49,631 nucleotides of DNA. Origin: DASUKM01 sp036278735. Lineage in GTDB: Bacteria; Acidobacteriota; Vicinamibacteria; Vicinamibacterales; 2-12-FULL-66-21. The stretch lies in NCBI GenBank assembly GCA_036278735.1, contig DASUKM010000056.1:1-49631 (forward strand), in the 5' to 3' direction. Under the pieces are notes generated by a model, which was not told the origin of the DNA, ran no database searches, and saw nothing but the letters and a program-made list of their open reading frames with translations. The position numbers and the translations under genes are program-made. This document shows positions 45,122-49,631 of this stretch, piece after piece (the first letter of the stretch is position 1; every line of letters starts with the position of its first letter).

Positions 45122-45734
45122 CCGGACGTTTCGTGTCTGCATCTCGGTAGGGCCGATCCTTAAGCATCGCGGTCTTCGTCTGGCTCATCTTCAGGAGCGT
45201 AGCCGATACGGCCTTGAGCTCGGCCTCGCTCATGTCGTCGAGTGCACCTTCGACCCATCTCTCGAACTGCTCGAATCCGGCGAGCATCGCAGCTAAACGG
45301 CGCTCAAGAACCAACTGGGCGCGATTCAAGAGTACTCGCTCAATGATGTACCTACCACTCAGAGTGGTGGCAATCACCTCGTGCGTTGCAGCCGACACCG
45401 ATAGAATCGTGTTGTAATCAGTGGTCGCCGGGTCGGCGTACGTGGCCAGCGAGTGATCTGCAGCAGGCTCGCACGGCCAATCATCCCCCTTCAAGACGTT
45501 GCAGATTCCGCATGCCAAGTACAAATTCGCGATATGGTTCTCCAGCATTGGGAACTTGCCCTTGGGCCGGAAATGCTCGACATGAAAATTGCGGATCCCG
45601 CCGAAACGAGCCTCGCTGATCGCACAATACACGCACGTTCCCTCGCAGTGGTCCGCGACGTCTTGCTTCCAGTCGTGCCACTTCCCGGTGGCAGGCTGAA
45701 CGCGAGCCTTCCCTAGCAAAATGGGCCACTGCAC
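45093..45734 (-). CDS. HNH endonuclease (PtuB/retron-type), third gene of GHKL-REC-HNH operon
   Basis: A 213-aa nuclease starting at a GTG three bases after the receiver-protein stop. The zinc/catalytic site is complete: C34-x2-C37 (CEGTCVYC), H51-V-E-H54 (NFHVEHFRPKG), N70 and C75-x2-C78-N-x2-K82 (LACGICNVLKGDDW). This arrangement resembles HNH proteins of Septu (PtuB) and certain retron systems. The C-terminal 120 residues are helical (RYIIERVLLNRAQLVLERRL) and Lys-rich at the end. As the last gene after an ATPase/kinase and a receiver protein, it is the likely effector that cuts DNA or RNA on activation. Confidence 0.87.
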   Translation of the reverse strand: MQWPILLGKARVQPATGKWHDWKQDVADHCEGTCVYCAISEARFGGIRNFHVEHFRPKGKFPMLENHIANLYLACGICNVLKGDDWPCEPAADHSLATYADPATTDYNTILSVSAATHEVIATTLSGRYIIERVLLNRAQLVLERRLAAMLAGFEQFERWVEGALDDMSEAELKAVSATLLKMSQTKTAMLKDRPYRDADTKRPVKAKAKKTR

Positions 45735-45737
45735 TGG

Positions 45738-46400
45738 CTACGCCGTCCCTTTGGTCTTCTTAATCCGGCGTTCAACCTTCTTCCGAATGGACTCGGCCTT
45801 GCGTTTCGCGGTCTCGAACTCACTCAGCACCGCGTCCACATTGACGATCGTCGGGAGTTCTGCCTGGAAGTACCCCTGAAGACTCTTCAATTCTTTGCGC
45901 TGCTTTGACGATGCTTTGCCGCCGGCGACACTTCGCGCGAGCGAATCCATGCGGGTGAGCAGTTGCCGCTGCTCGTCGTACCGCCGAAGACCCGCGCGAA
46001 GCATCTGCGGGATCACCGTATCCGCGTTCTTCGCGAAGTCCTTTCGGCTGAAAATGTTCTCCACGTCCTTCAAATGAGCACGAGCCTCGCTTTCAAAGCC
46101 AGTGATCACAAAAATCGGGAACGTCGGCCGCTTTCCGCGGATCTCCTTGATCAGCCGGTCGGCTTCGTAGGTAACCACGCGCTTTCCCTTGGCGCCTTCG
46201 TTGAGCTTCCAGTCCGTCACGAGCACCGTGGCGTCGTTCTCGTCCAACCAATGAAACACGTCGCGCTCTTTGGACGGCGGCTCATCCGACACTACGCTCC
46301 ACGAGTCCGTCTCCTTCAGTTTCTTGAGCGTCGAGGCAACGACCCGACCGATGGTTTCGCGATCGTCTTTGCGGTCATCCAGGATTGCGATCGAAGGCAC
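45738..46400 (-). CDS. Receiver (REC) domain protein with helical C-terminal extension
   Basis: A 220-aa protein. The GTG start at 46400 is two bases after the upstream TAA and has an AGGAG site 7 nt before it; an ATG at 46427 in frame is less well placed. The receiver residues are complete: D8-D9 (IAILDDRKDD), phospho-acceptor D63 (LVTDWKLNEG), T100 (FVITGFES) and K120 (IFSRKDF). There is an insertion with VVSDEPPSKERDVFHWLDEN between beta1 and beta3. No DNA-binding output domain follows. Instead there is a charged coiled coil (about 140-220, KRKAESIRKKVERRIKKTK). It probably relays a signal from the upstream GHKL kinase to the HNH effector by protein contact. Confidence 0.85.
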   Translation of the reverse strand: MPSIAILDDRKDDRETIGRVVASTLKKLKETDSWSVVSDEPPSKERDVFHWLDENDATVLVTDWKLNEGAKGKRVVTYEADRLIKEIRGKRPTFPIFVITGFESEARAHLKDVENIFSRKDFAKNADTVIPQMLRAGLRRYDEQRQLLTRMDSLARSVAGGKASSKQRKELKSLQGYFQAELPTIVNVDAVLSEFETAKRKAESIRKKVERRIKKTKGTA

Positions 46401-46402
46401 TG

Positions 46403-48670
46403 TTACGCTCCTGCGTCGGGCAGCCACACCGAGAACTTGGCGCCGCCCAGCTTGGAATCCACGTCAACCGCTCTTGCTCCTTCGGTATCTAGCACTACTG
46501 CATTGATGAGCGCCAGTCCGAGACCTGTGCCGATTGCCTTGCCACTGTCGTCCGTTTTCGTGGTGAAGAGCGGATCCCAGATTCTGTCCTGAATACCTTT
46601 CGCAACACCCGGCCCTGAATCAGCCACGATGACGTCGAAGCCGCGCCTGCCAGCATTGCTCTTTGCCCGCAGCCGCACTGCGACACGTCGGTCCCTCGAT
46701 GATTGCTTTGAAAAGTAGTAAGCATTCGTCAACAGATTGATCACGACGCATTCGACATCCATCGCAAAGATCTTCGCTCTGACGCTGTCGAGTTCTCGAC
46801 TCAGGGTGATGGAGCTGGCCTCCATCGCGGGCAGAATCTCGTCGAGCACGGCAGCGACAACGCTTGCAACATCGACTACACGTCGCACACGCTTGTCCCG
46901 ACGCACTCGACCGAGCGCAAAAGCACCCCAAGCCGAGACTCTCTCCGATTCACGAACGGCCTTGTCAAGTTCGCTCAGGATCTCGCGCGTGTCCTCGCCG
47001 TTCTTCAGAAGCAGCCGTGCCGTCTCAAGGGTGGCTCGCATGCTGTCGAGCCCCCGCTGTGTCTCATGGCCAAACGTGGCAGCAGCAATCCCGATCGTCG
47101 CGAGCGTGCGGCTAATCGCGGCCTGAGAACCGAGCTCGTCGAAAGTCTTCTCGGCAAGTCTGAGCTTTTCTGTCGTCGAGACAAGTTGCTCGACGACTTG
47201 GCTCATTTGATGACTGACAGACGGAGGAAGGGTCTCTTCCGTCTTCTTGATCGTCGTTGCGAGTTCTGACAGCTGAACTCGCAACTCATCGACCGTGTCC
47301 CTGGGGCTTGGCAGAGGCTCGGATGGGGTCTTGTTCGCTGACGTAAAGAGCTTGTGGTAGTGGGCCTCCAACTGAGTGAGGCACCCGATCAAAAAGCTCT
47401 TGAGGATTCCGAGTGCCTCTCCCGCTACTAGTCCCTCCCTCCCTGACGTATCGATCAGCTCTGGGTTGGTGTCGCGGCCGATGAACACAGCGCCTACGAG
47501 CTGATAGGGCGACACACGAAAGTCAGGACGATTCGGGCCGGCCGGGTTTCGCGCTTTGCGATCACCCAACGCAAGCCAGTCACCCTCAGCGCGACCTTGA
47601 TCCCCGTAGGGAGGAACGCGGATGCTGTCACGGTAGACGCGCACGCCGGCGTTTGCCTGCAGAAACTCCCTCAGGTCTGACAGGTCCAGATCCAGTCCCC
47701 GCACCGTTTCCGCTTTCTGCGGGTAGAACAGCAAGCGACTGGTCACCGGACCGAGACGTTGGGCAAGTTCGCTCGAAGATGTCTCGACGCCCGGACGTGG
47801 TTTCGGGTGAACGAGCTGGTTGAAGGGCAACGAAACGGAGGTTTCGATCCGCCTCCGAGATCCGCGTGCGCGATGGATCAGCTTGCCCTTAACGCTGCCG
47901 CGCGCATCAAGTGTAAAACGGGCCTCGATTGCGGCAGCGGCGAGAAGAGGTGAAGCAACGACGCCGTTGCATGCATCGTCCACATCGTTGTCGATACGAA
48001 CCTGGAAGTCGTCAACGCGCTCAAATGGCGGCGTCAGCAGCGACAATAGCCGTCGGAGCTCCTGGATATCTTGTTCGTCCCAGGTCTGTCGAAGGTCGCG
48101 AATAAGCAATTCAGTGCCGGAGCGGCTGGCCGAGTTGGCCGCCGGTGTCGGTGCAGAGGAGAACTCGCGGCGCTCCTCGTCCCACCGCGACGGTCGCGGT
48201 ACTTCGAATGCGAACTCTGGAAGGTCCTGGACGGGAATCTTCCCGATATCTCGCCCAGGTTCCTCGAACTCGCTCCAGTCGACGCGAAGTCCGGTCGCCG
48301 GCTTCAGTCGCGCTTGCGAACGCAACTCCAGAATCGACCCCAACCGATCCGCTGAGATGCGGCCAATTCCCTTTTCGCCCGTCTTGCGCCGACCCCGTGC
48401 AGTGAAGCGATCCTCGCGTTTCGCGCTGTAGCCTAGTCGGAGCCAGTGATTCTCGACATCGGACGCAGACATTCCAACGCCGTCGTCCACGATGCGAATG
48501 TAGGGTCCACCATCAGCGAAGAGTCCCGTACGGATCTCCACTTCGACAATCGTCGCGTTGGCGTCGTAGCTGTTCTTGACGAGTTCAAGGACTGCTGTTG
48601 TGTGGTCTTTAATGCTCTCCCGACCCCACGTCAACATCGCCCTCGCGTCGACGGAGAAATACTTCGGCAT
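46403..48670 (-). CDS. Dual-GHKL ATPase/histidine kinase (Hsp90/MORC-like plus HK-like)
   Basis: A 755-aa protein from MPKYFSVDARAMLTWGRESI. Module one (about 15-190) is an Hsp90/MutL/MORC-type GHKL ATPase: E29 and N33 in LELVKNSYDA, the nucleotide loop VDDGVGMSAS and the lid TGEKGIGRIS. A transducer-like domain follows (RVYRDSIRVPPYGDQGRAEG, then DWLALGDRKARN), as in MORC/MutL S5 domains, to about 435. After a coiled coil (455-515) comes a histidine-kinase-like unit: candidate phospho-histidine H535 (TFGHETQRGLDSM), N-box VVINLLTNA, DSGPGVAKG, DPLFTTK and GTGLGLAL. Such a protein could couple ATP-driven clamp closure to phosphotransfer. The ORF is open to 48844, but the added residues look non-coding. 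Confidence 0.88.
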   Translation of the reverse strand: MPKYFSVDARAMLTWGRESIKDHTTAVLELVKNSYDANATIVEVEIRTGLFADGGPYIRIVDDGVGMSASDVENHWLRLGYSAKREDRFTARGRRKTGEKGIGRISADRLGSILELRSQARLKPATGLRVDWSEFEEPGRDIGKIPVQDLPEFAFEVPRPSRWDEERREFSSAPTPAANSASRSGTELLIRDLRQTWDEQDIQELRRLLSLLTPPFERVDDFQVRIDNDVDDACNGVVASPLLAAAAIEARFTLDARGSVKGKLIHRARGSRRRIETSVSLPFNQLVHPKPRPGVETSSSELAQRLGPVTSRLLFYPQKAETVRGLDLDLSDLREFLQANAGVRVYRDSIRVPPYGDQGRAEGDWLALGDRKARNPAGPNRPDFRVSPYQLVGAVFIGRDTNPELIDTSGREGLVAGEALGILKSFLIGCLTQLEAHYHKLFTSANKTPSEPLPSPRDTVDELRVQLSELATTIKKTEETLPPSVSHQMSQVVEQLVSTTEKLRLAEKTFDELGSQAAISRTLATIGIAAATFGHETQRGLDSMRATLETARLLLKNGEDTREILSELDKAVRESERVSAWGAFALGRVRRDKRVRRVVDVASVVAAVLDEILPAMEASSITLSRELDSVRAKIFAMDVECVVINLLTNAYYFSKQSSRDRRVAVRLRAKSNAGRRGFDVIVADSGPGVAKGIQDRIWDPLFTTKTDDSGKAIGTGLGLALINAVVLDTEGARAVDVDSKLGGAKFSVWLPDAGA

Positions 48671-48783
48671 CGCGGAGAAGTCTATACCCGACCAGCCATT
48701 CCGCCCACGGGCCGGACCTCTTGCGTCGGTTGTCCCGAGACTTCCCGTCGCTGGCATTCGCCGGTGCGTTCGGCGGCAGAACG

Positions 48784-49020
48784 TTACACGAACTGCTCGA
48801 CCGGCGCCCACAGCGCCATCACCTTGTCGAGCGGCTCGACGCAAATACCCATCTCGTCGCCGTCTTCAATGCCGTCGTTCACGCTGAGGCCCTGCACCGT
48901 CGACCCAACAAGGCCTCGGAGTATCGTGCAACGCTCGGCTGTTTCGCGATTCACCTGCCACGCCCCCGAGATCCGTCGCCTCGGTCGTGAAGCGCATCTC
49001 GAGAGGGTGGAGGTGTCCAC
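48784..49020 (-). CDS. Small hypothetical protein
   Basis: A 78-aa frame whose second half (GLSVNDGIEDGDEMGICVEP followed by LDKVMALWAPVEQFV) is acidic and protein-like, while the first 20 residues overlap the XRE gene and look spurious. No domain is recognised. It lies 113 bp upstream of the dual-GHKL gene on the same strand. It could be a short real gene with a later start, or a remnant of a toxin or antitoxin gene. Confidence 0.35.
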   Translation of the reverse strand: MDTSTLSRCASRPRRRISGAWQVNRETAERCTILRGLVGSTVQGLSVNDGIEDGDEMGICVEPLDKVMALWAPVEQFV

Positions 49021-49472
49021 TGAAGGTCAAGCCCCTTGCGGAGCCGAGCGACCGCCCGACGTCTAGCGCTCGTGAACGATCGACGCTCTCGAGTACTGGA
49101 TTTTGGCTTCAGTGCCAGTTGCAAGTCGTGTGCTGCGATGACGCTGATCCTGGCTGATTTCCTTGAGCGCGGCTTTCGGCGAATCACGATCTCGACATCC
49201 TGGTCGAGCGCGGTCAACAGGTTCATCAGACGTTCGACGGAATAGCCCGCCAACTTGTAGTGACGGAGCCACGAGACCTTCGGCTGCGTCACTCCCAGCA
49301 CCTTCGCCGCCTCGACCTGCGATATCTTGCGCCCGTCCAGCACCTGATTGATGGCATAAGCCAGACGGAGCTTAGCCTGACGCTCCACGGCGTCGGGAAA
49401 CCCAAGATCGGCGAACACGTTTCCAGTGCCCCGAGTGACCCGTTCTCGCCGCTCAGCACTTCGACCTGCCAT
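48951..49472 (-). CDS. XRE-family HTH regulator/antitoxin (HTH_37-like)
   Basis: A 173-aa protein with an AAGGAG site 4 nt before the ATG at 49472. Residues about 18-112 (NVFADLGFPDAVERQAKLRL, AYAINQVLDGRKISQVEAAK, VLGVTQPKVSWLR, LMNLLTALDQDVEIVIR) match the antitoxin-type XRE/HTH_37 family, which usually ends near VAA around residue 100-115. Here about 55 extra residues follow, including VARLRKGLDLQWTPPPSRDALHDR-like text that recalls the C-terminus of another antitoxin class; the tail could be a fusion or frameshift product. No HigB-type toxin is visible upstream, where an IS21-like end lies. It may regulate the downstream defence operon. Confidence 0.8.
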   Translation of the reverse strand: MAGRSAERRERVTRGTGNVFADLGFPDAVERQAKLRLAYAINQVLDGRKISQVEAAKVLGVTQPKVSWLRHYKLAGYSVERLMNLLTALDQDVEIVIRRKPRSRKSARISVIAAHDLQLALKPKSSTRERRSFTSARRRAVARLRKGLDLQWTPPPSRDALHDRGDGSRGRGR

Positions 49473-49493
49473 CTCGCTCCTTACCCTCGGCCT

Positions 49494-49631
49494 TGGTGGA
49501 CACTTCAAAACCGACAATTTGTGGACAGGCAAAACCGACAATTATCCGATCGGTCGAGACGAGTGGAGTTTTACTTCGGCGCGTCCTCGGTGCGCAAGTC
49601 CGTCTGCACTTTGGTACGCCAGCTTCGGGGC
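49494..49631. mobile_element. End of a second IS21-like element (partial, runs off window)
   Basis: Two tandem terminal-type repeats, TGGACACTTCAAAACCGACA at 49497 and TGGACAGGCAAAACCGACA at 49522 (25-bp spacing), each ending ACCGACAATT, begin just upstream of the XRE gene. The outermost TGG at 49494 is a plausible element tip. The sequence differs from the ends of the complete IS21 element at 40005-42504, so this is a different member. The other end, and hence any target duplication, is outside the window. Confidence 0.55.
49571..49631 (-). CDS. C-terminal fragment of an unknown ORF at the right edge
   Basis: On the minus strand the last frame reads PRSWRTKVQTDLRTEDAPK and stops at 49571, about 28 bp inside the IS21-like terminal repeats. 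Position suggests the 3' end of an IstB-like gene of the second element, but 19 residues are not enough to prove it. Confidence 0.3.
   Translation of the reverse strand, partial: PRSWRTKVQTDLRTEDAPK

Noticed and set aside
45093..48670. Plain Septu or Detocs system
   Set aside because: There is no SMC/ABC-type PtuA ATPase, and the kinase and receiver lack the sensor and effector domains I know for Detocs; only parts match.
48671..48844. N-terminal extension of the dual-GHKL protein to 48844
   Set aside because: The 58 added residues are Arg/Gly/Ala-rich without similarity to the fold, which starts properly at MPKYFSVDARAML.

Overview
The window is a high-GC bacterial chromosome segment, most likely from an Acidobacteriota member (Vicinamibacteria-like). 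That placement is an inference from gene families: two large MacB/FtsX permeases of the acidobacterial orphan-permease (ADOP) type, one with its PadR regulator; a Ser/Thr kinase fused to a TolB-like propeller; a PEP-CTERM protein; a sortilin/BNR-propeller protein; and a TonB receptor with an acidobacterial-type plug. No rRNA, tRNA or CRISPR array was seen.

Bases 1-38,230 look like ordinary chromosome. In order they hold: a MacA/MacB-type export pair (MacB cut by the left edge); a PAS-GAF-GAF hybrid histidine kinase; an HlyD-ATPase-ABC-2 permease export operon; an alkaline-phosphatase-superfamily hydrolase divergent from an AmpG-like MFS gene that overlaps a squalene-cyclase-like gene; an ADOP permease; a VOC protein; a small winged-helix protein; an RND adaptor/pump pair; a Phd-VapC toxin-antitoxin pair; a BNR-propeller/TonB receptor pair; a chimeric remnant of an ABC ATPase and a permease; an ADOP permease with PadR, whose promoter lies in a 15-bp perfect inverted repeat; the kinase-propeller; a PEP-CTERM protein; a tannase/feruloyl esterase; an AraC regulator; and a selenium-binding-protein (methanethiol oxidase family) operon with two membrane proteins.

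Bases 38,305-38,614 carry about three tandem copies of a GC-rich 105-106 bp repeat ending in a hairpin. To the right, base composition is visibly less GC-rich and the content changes to a nuclease-dense, defence-like island. One locus is divergent: an AbiEi-like winged-helix regulator and an N6-adenine methyltransferase face a small PD-(D/E)XK protein, an HNH gene and a second PD-(D/E)XK protein, with an 8-bp inverted repeat between the two directions. A 2,500-bp IS21-family element (40005-42504, 5-bp target duplication CGGCA) split the leader ORF of the HNH gene, which also has an in-frame amber codon.

The most interesting locus is the leftward operon at 48670-45093. It encodes a 755-aa protein with two GHKL ATPase modules (Hsp90/MORC-like at the N terminus, histidine-kinase-like at the C terminus), a stand-alone receiver-domain protein with complete phosphorylation residues, and an HNH endonuclease. 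The genes are 2-3 nt apart. I read it as a candidate phosphorelay-controlled nuclease defence system. An XRE-type regulator and the end of a second IS21-like element lie upstream at the right edge.
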